The position numbers and the translations under genes are program-made. A DNA stretch of 42,347 nucleotides from Rhodospirillales bacterium (GTDB lineage: Bacteria; Pseudomonadota; Alphaproteobacteria; Rhodospirillales; JAPHRK01), in the NCBI GenBank assembly GCA_026196105.1, contig JAPHRK010000019.1, forward strand, positions 1 through 42,347. The letters are read 5' to 3'. Positions 16,607 through 25,198 of the stretch are shown one piece after another; position 1 is the stretch's first letter, and every line of letters starts with the position of its first letter. Under the pieces are notes generated by a model. The model saw only the letters and a list, made by a program, of their open reading frames with translations, did no database searches and was not told where the DNA came from.

Positions 16607-16695
16607 ATGGCAACAAAGCGTATGCTTATAGATGCCACGCACTTGGAAGAGACCCGAGTAGTCGTGGTAGATGGGAACCGATTAGAAGACCTTGA
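16435..16695 (+). CDS. Possible upstream reading frame in the rne leader
   Basis: An 86-codon frame opens at ATG 16435 behind a very good GAGGAAA box (16424-16430), runs through the structured leader and crosses the rne start in another frame. The product (MLVLAARSSRASALKAKGSA...) has no recognisable domain, and codon quality after the rne start is dictated by rne. It could be a translated leader whose ribosomes affect rne initiation, or simply chance. rne itself has only a distant GGAG (11 bases from its ATG). Confidence 0.22.
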   Translation: MLVLAARSSRASALKAKGSAREYTFAWGTAGATGSLIEQNGPRSNEMPPTAFRSYKLNGNKAYAYRCHALGRDPSSRGRWEPIRRP

Positions 16696-19234
16696 TGTAG
16701 AATCAGCGTCCAAAAAGCAGTTAAAAGGCAATATATACCTCGCAAAGGTAACGCGAGTTGAACCGTCACTACAGGCGGCATTTGTCGATTACGGCGGAAA
16801 TCGTCACGGTTTCCTTCCCTTTAGCGAAATTCATCCAGATTATTACCAAATTCCCATTGAAGACCGGGAAGAGCTCATTGCGGGCGAAGAAAACGAAGCC
16901 CAGCGAGACGAAGCTGAAGTAGATAAAGAAGCTGAAGCCAAAGCAGCGAGCAGTGAAGGCGAAAGTGAAGCAGAAGGTCCCGTTGAAGATCTCGGTGGTG
17001 ACGATGAAGAAGAAACCGACATCCGCCGCCGCACACGCACCCAAAAACGCTATAAAATTCAGGAAGTTATTAAACGTCGCCAAATTGTTTTGATCCAAGT
17101 GGTCAAAGAAGAACGTGGTAATAAAGGTGCAGCCTTAACCACTTACATTTCTTTGGCTGGTCGTCATTGTGTCTTGATGCCAAATACGGCACGTGGTGGC
17201 GGAATTTCTCGTAAAATCACCAGTGTTCAAGATCGTCGCCGGCTTAAATCTGTCCTCGCTGAACTTTCAATCCCCAAAGGCATGGCGATTATTGTTCGCA
17301 CAGCGGGTGCTGAGCGCAGTAAAGCTGAAATTCGCCGTGACTATGAATATTTAGTTCGTTTGTGGAATACCGTCCGTGAAATGACATTAGATTCCACAGC
17401 CCCTTGCATCGTTTACGAAGAAGGGAATTTGATTAAGCGCTCCATTCGCGACCTCTATAGTCGTGACATCGACGAAATCATTGTCGAAGGAGACAAAGGC
17501 TACCGTACAGCGAAGGACTTCATGAAAATGTTGATCCCCAGCCATTCGAAGAAAGTACAGCCTTATCAAGATACAGGTATGAGCCTGTTCCACCGCTATC
17601 AGGTTGAGGGCCAACTCGACGCTATGCATAGTGCGACAGTTCAGCTTCGTTCAGGTGGATATATTGTTATTAACCCAACAGAAGCTCTTGTGGCTATTGA
17701 CGTAAACTCCGGCAAAGCGACCAGAGAACGCAATATTGAAGAGACTGCTTTCAAGACAAACCTGGAATCAGCAGATGAGATTGCCCGTCAACTAAAGTTA
17801 CGTGATCTCGCAGGCCTTATCGTTATCGATTTTATCGATATGGAGAACAACAGAAACCAAAGCAACGTTGAGCGTCGATTAAAAGATGCCATGCGTCATG
17901 ATCGGGCACGTATCCAGATTGGACGGATCAGTCCTTTCGGTCTTATGGAAATGTCTCGCCAGCGTTTGCGTCCTAGTATCTTAGAAACCAGTTCAGAAGT
18001 TTGCCCCCATTGTGAGGGAACAGGTGTTCGGCGCTCCATTGATTCAACAGCTCTTCATGTATTACGGGCCATTGAAGAAGAAGGGATTAAGCGCAGAACC
18101 ACAGAAATGAGGATTCAAGTTCCGTCTTCCGTTGCATTATACATCCTTAACCAAAAACGCAGCAACTTGACTGATATTGAAGCACGCCATGGGTTGACGG
18201 TTGAGATTACAGCTAATGATGAACTCATCCCACCTGCCTACAATATGGAAAAACTTAATAACCAAGCCCCAACAGGGTTAGATACACCAGTTGTAGCCGA
18301 ATCTGTAGAACCTTCAGCTCCTGAACCTACGACAGAACCACAGCAAGAACAGGAAGAAGAAAACGGAAAACGCCGCCGCCGTCGTCCACGGCGTCGCAGA
18401 AAGCCTCAAGAAAACCGCATTGAGAATAACGGTGAAACAGAGAACCAAGAGCCAACTGAGGCTCCAGCAACTGTTTCAGATGAAAATCGTCCAGTTGAAG
18501 AAACCGCACAACCTGGAACCGATGAAGATCAGCCTAAAAAACGCCGTCGTCGCGGACGCCGTGGAGGTAGAAAACGCAATCGGGAAGAGTTTGAAGAAAA
18601 CATCAAAAACACCAGTGAAACAAAGCCTGTTGAGTCAGTAGAAACACCTTCTGAAGAAAACGTCCCTGTAGTAGAGGCGAAAGAAGAAGTTGTAACTGAG
18701 GAAACTTCAGTAGAGGCTGCTCCTCAAGCCCCAGAAACTTCTGAACCAACTAAAGTTGAAGATAAAACAACTGAAGGCGAAGAGGAGAAACCAAAACGTC
18801 GGGCTCCTCGTACACGTAAGAAAACAACGGATGGTGAGGAAAAACCTCGACGTCGTCGCACTCGGAAGAAAGCTGACGAAGAGACAGAAACTACAACGAC
18901 ACCTGCTGCAGAACCTTCTGAATCCTCTACAGAGGAAGTAGTAGAGAAGCCCAAGCGGACACGTCGCCGGGCTCCTCGTAAAAAGGTAGCAAGCAAAGAA
19001 ATCAAGGTTGAAACAGTTGAAATCTCCCCTGCTCCACAAGAGACAGAGGTTAAAGTTGCAGTTGCTCCACCAGCACCTACCCCCGTACCTGCACCAGAAC
19101 CTGTTCAGGCAGAAGCTCCAGTTGAAGAAGCGGTCGTGCCTTTCGTTGAAAAGCCTGTAACGGTTATGAAATCAGGTCAGGAAGAAGAAGTGAGCGCAGA
19201 CAAACCAGTTAAAAAAGGTTGGTGGCGCCGCTAA
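16607..19234 (+). CDS. rne: Ribonuclease E (Rne/Rng family)
   Basis: This 875-residue endoribonuclease is the organiser of RNA decay and rRNA/tRNA processing. The catalytic half contains an S1 domain (about 37-175) interrupted by a Glu-rich insert (about 87-139), as is usual in alphaproteobacteria. It continues with DNase-I-like metal residues Asp365 (AIDVNSGK) and Asp408 (VIDFIDM), and the Zn-link CPHC (Cys466, Cys469). The spacing 365-408-466 equals that of E. coli 303-346-404. From about 560 to the end the protein is a low-complexity scaffold: alternating Glu/Pro/Thr-rich stretches and Arg/Lys blocks (KRRRRRPRRRRKP; KKRRRRGRRGGRKR; KPKRTRRRAPRKK), closing with KKGWWRR. These are expected to bind RNA and degradosome partners. 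A terminator follows. Confidence 0.96.
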   Translation: MATKRMLIDATHLEETRVVVVDGNRLEDLDVESASKKQLKGNIYLAKVTRVEPSLQAAFVDYGGNRHGFLPFSEIHPDYYQIPIEDREELIAGEENEAQRDEAEVDKEAEAKAASSEGESEAEGPVEDLGGDDEEETDIRRRTRTQKRYKIQEVIKRRQIVLIQVVKEERGNKGAALTTYISLAGRHCVLMPNTARGGGISRKITSVQDRRRLKSVLAELSIPKGMAIIVRTAGAERSKAEIRRDYEYLVRLWNTVREMTLDSTAPCIVYEEGNLIKRSIRDLYSRDIDEIIVEGDKGYRTAKDFMKMLIPSHSKKVQPYQDTGMSLFHRYQVEGQLDAMHSATVQLRSGGYIVINPTEALVAIDVNSGKATRERNIEETAFKTNLESADEIARQLKLRDLAGLIVIDFIDMENNRNQSNVERRLKDAMRHDRARIQIGRISPFGLMEMSRQRLRPSILETSSEVCPHCEGTGVRRSIDSTALHVLRAIEEEGIKRRTTEMRIQVPSSVALYILNQKRSNLTDIEARHGLTVEITANDELIPPAYNMEKLNNQAPTGLDTPVVAESVEPSAPEPTTEPQQEQEEENGKRRRRRPRRRRKPQENRIENNGETENQEPTEAPATVSDENRPVEETAQPGTDEDQPKKRRRRGRRGGRKRNREEFEENIKNTSETKPVESVETPSEENVPVVEAKEEVVTEETSVEAAPQAPETSEPTKVEDKTTEGEEEKPKRRAPRTRKKTTDGEEKPRRRRTRKKADEETETTTTPAAEPSESSTEEVVEKPKRTRRRAPRKKVASKEIKVETVEISPAPQETEVKVAVAPPAPTPVPAPEPVQAEAPVEEAVVPFVEKPVTVMKSGQEEEVSADKPVKKGWWRR

Positions 19235-19258
19235 GAACGCTAAGAGAAATAGAAAAAC

Positions 19259-19284
19259 CCTCACTCACCGGTGAGGTTTTTTTT
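19259..19284 (+). terminator. Intrinsic terminator after rne
   Basis: CCTCAC (19259-19264) pairs with GTGAGG (19271-19276) across TCACCG and is followed by eight T. It ends rne transcription just before the convergent aminotransferase gene; a five-A run on the other side may give it some activity in both directions. Confidence 0.88.
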
Positions 19285-19285
19285 A

Positions 19286-20434
19286 CTACTTTTTCCAGGC
19301 AATCAAGCGTTTTGCAGCTTCAGCCATATCTTCTGTCGAACCAGCAAACGAAAATCTCATGAAATGATGCCCACGCTCAGGGTCAAAATCGACACCTGGC
19401 GTCGCAGCGACCCCTGTTTCATCAAGCATCCGACTGCAAAAACTGAGGCTATCATCTGTGAATTCTGAAACATCAGCATAGATGTAAAATGCCCCATCAA
19501 CCGGTGCCATTTTACCAAATCCAGCCTTAGGAAGTTCGTTGAGAAGAAGTTCTCGGCTTTTGCTGTATCGAAGTACATTCAGGTCCATCTCATCACAACA
19601 ATCAAAAGCTGACACCGCAGCTAATTGCGATAAGGTTGGAGGTGAAATAAACATATTTTGTGCTAAACACTCAATGGAACGGCTAAGTTCTTCAGGAATA
19701 ACCATCCAGCCTAACCGCCAACCTGTCATCGAAAAATATTTAGAAAAACTATTTATAATGATGCTGTTATCACCATATTCTAAAGCTGTATGGGCTTGCT
19801 TTCCATAAGTGATACCATGATAAATTTCATCTGAAATAAAACGAATTTCATTCATCGCGCAATAATCGACGAGGCTTTTCAACTCAACATTCGACAACAT
19901 ACTTCCCGTTGGGTTCGAAGGGCTTGCTAAGAGCAAACCATCTAAATTTTTGCCAAAGTTTTTTATGATTTCTGGCGTTGGATTGAACCCCGTTTCAGGA
20001 CCGACCGGAATATCAACAGCCTCAATCCCCACAGCTCTTAAAATATTTCGATAGGCAGGATATCCAGGGCTACAAACACCAACTCGATCTCCAACGTCAA
20101 ATGCACTTAAGAAGGCAAGTAAAAAGCCACAGGAAGAGCCCATTGTCGTGACGATACGTTCAGGATTTATGGAGACGCCATAACTTTTTTGATAATGTTC
20201 GGCAATCTTTTCCCGAAGTTCAGGGACGCCAAGAGCTAAGGTATATCCCAGTTTATCATTGCGAAGGGCCTCTTCTGCCGCCTTCAACACCTTTTCAGGA
20301 GCCGATGTACTGGGCTGACCAACTTCTAAATGGAGTGTATCTTTACCCCTAGCTTCACGTGCTGCTGCAGCACGCATGACATCCATGACAATAAAGGGAG
20401 GAATTGCCCCCCTTTGAGCAATTTTTAGGGTCAT
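19286..20434 (-). CDS. Pyridoxal-phosphate aminotransferase (class I/II, fold type I)
   Basis: The 382-residue protein has the classic aspartate-aminotransferase-like layout: GQPSTSAP near the N-terminus, GYTLALGVPELREKIA, Asn174 in SPSNPTGS, Asp202 and Tyr205 in SDEIYHG, the PLP-binding Lys232 in SFSKYFSMTGWRLGW, and Arg at the C-terminal FMRFSFAGS for the substrate carboxylate. Enzymes of this subgroup use amino acids such as aspartate, alanine or aromatic residues; the exact pair cannot be told from sequence. It begins 12 bases after the stop of the GGT-like gene, so both are likely one transcript, hinting at use of amino acids released by that protein. Confidence 0.92.
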   Translation of the reverse strand: MTLKIAQRGAIPPFIVMDVMRAAAAREARGKDTLHLEVGQPSTSAPEKVLKAAEEALRNDKLGYTLALGVPELREKIAEHYQKSYGVSINPERIVTTMGSSCGFLLAFLSAFDVGDRVGVCSPGYPAYRNILRAVGIEAVDIPVGPETGFNPTPEIIKNFGKNLDGLLLASPSNPTGSMLSNVELKSLVDYCAMNEIRFISDEIYHGITYGKQAHTALEYGDNSIIINSFSKYFSMTGWRLGWMVIPEELSRSIECLAQNMFISPPTLSQLAAVSAFDCCDEMDLNVLRYSKSRELLLNELPKAGFGKMAPVDGAFYIYADVSEFTDDSLSFCSRMLDETGVAATPGVDFDPERGHHFMRFSFAGSTEDMAEAAKRLIAWKK

Positions 20435-20446
20435 AAATTTTCTACT

Positions 20447-22177
20447 TTAGTTGCTAGCATGGCTTGCTAAGCCAAAACCGCGGGGGTCTGAATTCATGGT
20501 GCAAAGCTGGGGGTTAGCAGGTAAACCTTCTGGGCAATGAAAGCTATTTACCAACCCAAGGGCTTTGGTAGGAACCAAATCATGCCCCTTAGCTTTCAAC
20601 TCAGCAACCACTTCAGCCGAGACAGAAGACTCATAGTATACCTGATCAGGATACCCACCATGATGAACGCGCCCTTGTGATATGGCTTTTTGCAAAGGTA
20701 TATCACGTATCATTGCATCTGCGAGAACACCAATCAAAGCGACAGGAGCAGCCACACCACCTGAAGCTGCGCCGCCAAAGATCAGTTGGTTATTGTGGTC
20801 GTTTATCACAATAACGGGTCCAAGGGAGATCGGGCCACGACCATTGTTTCCAGGCCTAGCTGAAAGAAGAATTCCTGTTTCTCCTGCCATCCTTCCCGTT
20901 CCAAACAGGTTGTTCATGGAGAGGTTACAGGCAACAGCATTCCCATCTTTATCAACAGTAACAAAACTTGTTGCAGAGGGATTTTCCTGACGAGGGCCTA
21001 AGGCTGGATTAACTTGAGTTGGGGAGGTTCTGCTATTTTCATTATAGCCTGCAGTAAGTCTCTCTGTTTGGCTTTCACTCAAAATAACCCCTGGCGATTT
21101 TGAAACCGTATTATTTAAAGATAGCCAGCCTGCCCGATTAGCATAGGTTCTCATGGCAGCATCAACAAACATATGTCTTTTCTCAATTTCATCGGCATCT
21201 TCATAGCGATCATCATTCACCAGAAGTGATAAAAACTGTGCCCCTGTCACCCCACCAACAACGGGAGGAGCGGTGAAATAAGCCGCGTTATTGTCAACTT
21301 TAACTTTAATCGGTTCACGCCATACGGGGACGTAGGAACGCAAGTCATCAATCTTTAAACCACCACCAGCTCTATTAACGGATTCAACAAACTGTCGAGC
21401 AAACCTTCCATTGTAAAAATCACCCGGACCTTTGGTTCTTAAGACTGTTAGAGTGACTGCTAAGTCTAATTGTTCGATAAAATCGGACTCACCAACACTG
21501 ATCCCTCCTTTACCGCCAAAGACCCTCTGGCTTCCTTGGTCACGCATTAAGGCGGTTGAGACTCTATTGAGATCAGATGAAAAAGCGCGAGAAACTTGGT
21601 TACCAAAGCGAGCAAGGTTTTCAGCGGGAGAAATCAAGCCTTCCCAACGCAAAGTTCCATATTTGCTATGAAGTGCGTAAAACCCTCTTGGGTTTCCAGG
21701 AATAGCAACGGGGCGATCTGCATTAGGTGCAATTGTTTTGGGCGCACGAGGCAAGAAATCCAGCATTTCTAGTTTTTCTGTCTTTTGGTCATGAACAAGA
21801 CAAACGCCTCCTCCACCCAAGCTTGCCGAAGACGGAAGCGTAACGGAAAGGGCAAAATAAGTTCCAACAGCAGCATCTACCGCATTACCACCAGCGGTTA
21901 AAATTTCACGGCCTACAAGAACGGCTCTTGGTTCATCAGCGGCTACTCCGCCATAATAACCTTCAACAAAACCTATCTGCCCTTCCTTGAGGTCTGGACC
22001 ACCGCTGCAGGCCGCTAAAAAGGTGCATATGGTACCAACCATAAAATGGTGTCGCCATTTGCGGAAAGTAGCGTATTCTGGCTCTAGTTGAGATTTATTG
22101 AAACCACCACTATCTTTACTCTTGAAGCTAAACTCAGATAACCGAGTTAATGAGGATATTTTTTTGTTCAAGCTCAT
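20447..22177 (-). CDS. Gamma-glutamyltransferase-like lipoprotein (Ntn-hydrolase fold) with altered active-site residues
   Basis: The fold is that of GGT: a GGNAVDAAVG stretch, SLGGGGVCLVHD, PGNPRGFYALHSKYG, and a later VDKDGNAVACNLSMNNLFGTGRM. A lipobox FLAAC lies at residue 57 if the ATG at 22177 is used; a start at 22042 leaves only 11 residues before that Cys and no positive charge, so the longer start is preferred, though its ribosome site is poor. By eye alignment with E. coli GGT, the nucleophile position (Thr391) is Ala402 with Thr next to it, Arg114 is Leu (the motif reads DFLPRAP), and the SSMSP oxyanion segment reads ISLGP. It may therefore be a non-canonical or inactive member, or use the neighbouring Thr. 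It is upstream of an aminotransferase gene, and its 5' end may overlap the divergent M48 gene by 14 bases. Confidence 0.82.
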   Translation of the reverse strand: MSLNKKISSLTRLSEFSFKSKDSGGFNKSQLEPEYATFRKWRHHFMVGTICTFLAACSGGPDLKEGQIGFVEGYYGGVAADEPRAVLVGREILTAGGNAVDAAVGTYFALSVTLPSSASLGGGGVCLVHDQKTEKLEMLDFLPRAPKTIAPNADRPVAIPGNPRGFYALHSKYGTLRWEGLISPAENLARFGNQVSRAFSSDLNRVSTALMRDQGSQRVFGGKGGISVGESDFIEQLDLAVTLTVLRTKGPGDFYNGRFARQFVESVNRAGGGLKIDDLRSYVPVWREPIKVKVDNNAAYFTAPPVVGGVTGAQFLSLLVNDDRYEDADEIEKRHMFVDAAMRTYANRAGWLSLNNTVSKSPGVILSESQTERLTAGYNENSRTSPTQVNPALGPRQENPSATSFVTVDKDGNAVACNLSMNNLFGTGRMAGETGILLSARPGNNGRGPISLGPVIVINDHNNQLIFGGAASGGVAAPVALIGVLADAMIRDIPLQKAISQGRVHHGGYPDQVYYESSVSAEVVAELKAKGHDLVPTKALGLVNSFHCPEGLPANPQLCTMNSDPRGFGLASHASN

Positions 22178-23513
22178 TCCGTTTATTTCCGTCTTATTGT
22201 GTCTCGTAGTCACATGGGTACACCCTTCGCCATCAATCGCCAAGGGCCCCTCGCTGATTCGTGATGCCGAAATTGAAAATACCATCAGAGCTTACGCGAC
22301 ACCACTGTTCCTAGCAGCAGATTTAGACCCTCAGGCTATAAAAGTTCATTTAATTAATGACAATAGCCTAAATGCCTTTGTTGCCAATGGCTTAAATATG
22401 TTTATCAACACTGGCCTTCTTATGAAAAGTTCATCACCTAGCGAGGTTATCGGCGTAATTGCCCACGAAACTGGTCATATTCTTGGTGGACACCTAGTCC
22501 AAAGAAGCCAAGCTGTTAAAGATGCCGCATCCTACAATATACTTGGATATGTTCTTGGGGGCCTCGCTGTCGCCGGAGGAAGGTCCGATGTAGGAGCTGC
22601 CGTCATAAAAGGTTCACAAGCAGCAGGTATTACAGCATTTCTTAATTATAATCGAAGCCAAGAGTCAGCAGCAGATCAATCGGCTGTTAGGCTTTTAGAA
22701 GCGACGAAACAAACGGCTAAAGGGTTAAAAACCTTCATGGAGATATTAGCTGACCAAGAACTTCTTAGCAGCCAGTATCAATCACCTTATATACGAACTC
22801 ACCCAATTTCTCGCCATCGCATTGATTTCTTTGAAGAGCATTTACGTAAATCAAAATATGCAGATGCTCCAGACAACCCAAAATTTATTGAACTTAACTT
22901 GCGTATGCAGGCCAAGCTAAAAGCTTTTATTGAACCTCCAAAAAGAACTCTTAGAACCTATAAAGAAAGCGATAAAACGATCGTCGCTAGGTACGCCCGT
23001 GCCATTGCTTATTACAAGAGCACAAACCTAGAAAAGGCCCTTCCACTTATTGAGAGCTTGATTAAAGAAGAACCCCAAAACCCATACTTTAGAGAGCTAA
23101 AAGGACAAATGTTGTTTGAAAACGGTCGAGTTGTGGAGGCCCTAGCCCCTTACCAAACAGCAGCAAAATACGCGCCCAAATCTGCCTTGATTTTAGTTGA
23201 CCTTGCGCGCGTTAAACTGGAACTAGACGAACCAGATTATCTACAATCAGCTATGAAAAACCTCCAAAACGCACTTCGTTACGAACCCCACTCTTCATTT
23301 GCTTGGCGGCAACTTGCTATTGCAGCAGGACGTAGTGGTTTGCAGGGCATAACTTCATTAGCGATGACTGAAGAAGCTTTCCTTCAAGGCCGTAAGAATG
23401 ATGCACGTTACCACGCAAGCCAAGCTGATAAATATCTCAAACGTGGGAGCCGTGAATGGCTGAGAGTACAGGATATAAAAGCTCAACTAGGGCTAAAAAA
23501 AAATGGGAAATAA
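22164..23513 (+). CDS. Periplasmic M48 metallopeptidase with TPR repeats (BepA-like)
   Basis: The protein is 449 residues from TTG 22164, chosen because GAGGA stands seven bases before it and it yields a clean signal peptide (LIPFISVLLCLVVTWVHPSPSIA-K). The zinc site is HETGH at residues 101-105 (VIAHETGHILGGH), with the third ligand Glu167 in QESAAD. The C-terminal part (about 275-430) has at least three TPR repeats (LEKALPLIESLIKEEPQNPYF, NGRVVEALAPYQTAAKYAPKS, LQNALRYEPHSSFAWRQLA). BepA/YfgC proteins of this layout degrade or chaperone misassembled outer-membrane proteins such as LptD. The last 11 bases overlap the next gene, so translational coupling is likely. Confidence 0.93.
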   Translation: MFKLIPFISVLLCLVVTWVHPSPSIAKGPSLIRDAEIENTIRAYATPLFLAADLDPQAIKVHLINDNSLNAFVANGLNMFINTGLLMKSSSPSEVIGVIAHETGHILGGHLVQRSQAVKDAASYNILGYVLGGLAVAGGRSDVGAAVIKGSQAAGITAFLNYNRSQESAADQSAVRLLEATKQTAKGLKTFMEILADQELLSSQYQSPYIRTHPISRHRIDFFEEHLRKSKYADAPDNPKFIELNLRMQAKLKAFIEPPKRTLRTYKESDKTIVARYARAIAYYKSTNLEKALPLIESLIKEEPQNPYFRELKGQMLFENGRVVEALAPYQTAAKYAPKSALILVDLARVKLELDEPDYLQSAMKNLQNALRYEPHSSFAWRQLAIAAGRSGLQGITSLAMTEEAFLQGRKNDARYHASQADKYLKRGSREWLRVQDIKAQLGLKKNGK

Positions 23514-24219
23514 GCTTGCTCACAAAGCGCTATGTCTTTGTTTTACTGCTATAATATTAACAGGTTGCGGGCACCCAACGACATCAATTTCACCTGAAGG
23601 TAAGTTGACTGTTCTTGAACTCACAAAACCAAATCAAACCATTAATAGCTTTGAAGATAACTGGATATTTCGAGGTGTCGTTTTCAACCGACTCGTGGAT
23701 AACGATGTCAGGGCATTACAACTTATTAAAGATGGGGGCGTCAAAGCGCTACAAATAAAGAGAATAGACAGTGATTTTTTAATGGTCAGAAAAACATCGG
23801 CTCAACTTGTCGCTTCTCCCTATCTTAGTTGGACATGGAAAACAAATGGGCCTCCCCCTCCTTTTCGAATTGTCATAGGATTTAAAGGAGGAAACCAAAA
23901 AGCTGATAAATGGTCACTCTCTTCAATGGGATCATCATTTCCAGAATTCGACCGCTCAATAACTATTGTGGTAAAAAAAGAAATCAACAGAAATACAATC
24001 GTATCTGTGCAAGACAAAAGAGCGCAGATTATATACGGCGTTGCCCCCTACTTAGCTGGAATATGGAAAACTGAAGTTCTTGATCTTCATGAACTATATG
24101 CGCGACTGTGGCCTGGTGACAGACTCGGGAAAAGTAAAGTTGCCTTTATTGGCATTTCTGTAAATGGCGCTGATAATTCACAGACTGCCTTGTTAAAATC
24201 AATCTTCCTTTCTCGGTAA
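23503..24219 (+). CDS. DUF3047-family lipoprotein
   Basis: The protein has 238 residues. A lipoprotein signal ends in ILTGC (Cys22). The mature part matches the general pattern of DUF3047: a DNDVRALQL region, SPYLSWTWKTNG followed by a strand-rich FRIVIGFKGG, and near the end LGKSKVAFIGISVNGADNSQT, consistent with a jelly-roll-like beta-sandwich. The function of the family is unknown. It overlaps the M48 peptidase gene by 11 bases, suggesting a joint role in the envelope, perhaps as a partner or substrate-presenting factor (inference). A terminator follows 12 bases later. Confidence 0.8.
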   Translation: MGNKLAHKALCLCFTAIILTGCGHPTTSISPEGKLTVLELTKPNQTINSFEDNWIFRGVVFNRLVDNDVRALQLIKDGGVKALQIKRIDSDFLMVRKTSAQLVASPYLSWTWKTNGPPPPFRIVIGFKGGNQKADKWSLSSMGSSFPEFDRSITIVVKKEINRNTIVSVQDKRAQIIYGVAPYLAGIWKTEVLDLHELYARLWPGDRLGKSKVAFIGISVNGADNSQTALLKSIFLSR

Positions 24220-24231
24220 ACACCTATTTAT

Positions 24232-24261
24232 CTTCACCATTGCGTGAAGTTATGTTTTTTT
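24232..24261 (+). terminator. Intrinsic terminator after the M48-DUF3047 pair
   Basis: CTTCAC (24232-24237) pairs with GTGAAG (24244-24249) across CATTGC and is followed by TTATG and seven T (24255-24261). Confidence 0.75.
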
Positions 24262-24334
24262 CACTGTATGGTCCTTGTTCCGCCGCAAACAGTCCCCCAA
24301 TATGCAACTAATTATTTTTCTTTAAGAGGGTGTT

Positions 24335-25096
24335 ATGAATAAAGTTCTCCAGTTTTTTGCAGTTACGTTTTTTGGTGCAGTTGTTATGTCGGCTCCTATT
24401 GCACAAGCCGCCGATACCCCACTAAATAACCAACAGGTAGACGCTGTTAAGGCTCTCATCAGGGATACTTTGGTAAAAAACCCTGAGATTGTTATGGAAG
24501 CTATTCGAACATTCCAGCGGCAACAAGCTGAAGCAGAACAGCTTGCTAAAAAGCACGCCTTAGCCCAATCCAAAGATCTTCTTTTAAATGATCCATCCTC
24601 TCCGGTTTTGGGCAACCCAAATGGTGACGTCTCCTTGGTTGAGTTTTTTGACTATCGATGTGGTTACTGCAAACGTGTCTTCCCCTCGGTTATGAAACTT
24701 CTCAAAGATGATGGGAACATAAAATACATCGTCAAAGAGTTTCCCATTTTAGGGCCAGAATCAGTTTATGCCTCAAAGGCTGCCCTTGCTGCACATGAGC
24801 AAGGTAAATACTTAGAAATGCATGTCGCCCTTATGGAAGTGCCTGGTGGCATGAGCAATTCAAAAATTATCTCAATTGCAAAGTCTATTGGGCTTGATAC
24901 AGACAAGCTAAAGAAAGACATGGAAAGCGATAAAGTCAAAGAAGCCATTGGCAAAACCCATATGCTTGCTCAATCTCTTGGGATTAGCGGCACCCCAGCC
25001 TTTGTCATCGGTGAGGAGTTTATCCCAGGCGCGATCGGCATCGACAAAATGAAAGAACTGATCCAAACCGCCCGTGAAAAGAAAAAGAATGGATAA
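24335..25096 (+). CDS. DsbA-family periplasmic thiol:disulfide oxidoreductase
   Basis: The protein has 253 residues; its ATG follows AAGAGGG. The signal peptide (LQFFAVTFFGAVVMSAPIAQA) ends around residue 25-26. Residues ~28-80 form a helical N-terminal extension (LNNQQVDAVKALIRDTLVKNPEIV...FQRQQAEAEQLAKK), like the trimerisation or DsbA_N-type stalk of ScsC/Com1-like proteins. The thioredoxin fold follows, with the active site CGYC (Cys109, Cys112) in FFDYRCGYCKR and the cis-proline loop SGTPAFVIG. Such proteins shuffle or isomerise disulfides in secreted proteins; the extension favours an oligomeric isomerase (inference). It is transcribed as a single gene from what can be seen. Confidence 0.92.
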   Translation: MNKVLQFFAVTFFGAVVMSAPIAQAADTPLNNQQVDAVKALIRDTLVKNPEIVMEAIRTFQRQQAEAEQLAKKHALAQSKDLLLNDPSSPVLGNPNGDVSLVEFFDYRCGYCKRVFPSVMKLLKDDGNIKYIVKEFPILGPESVYASKAALAAHEQGKYLEMHVALMEVPGGMSNSKIISIAKSIGLDTDKLKKDMESDKVKEAIGKTHMLAQSLGISGTPAFVIGEEFIPGAIGIDKMKELIQTAREKKKNG

Positions 25097-25122
25097 AAAA
25101 AGTTTGGTATCAAACGTTTTTT
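25095..25122 (+). terminator. Weak terminator candidate after the DsbA-like gene
   Basis: GTTTG (25102-25106) pairs with CAAAC (25111-25115) over four bases and is followed by G and six T. A second GTTTG at 25123-25127 can compete for the same CAAAC. The 5-bp stem is weak. Confidence 0.35.
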
Positions 25123-25198
25123 GTTTGAGCTATAAGGTCAAAAGTTATACAGACTACGGACATATTCTACGTATTAGATTAGGAAAAGGGGGGGAAAC

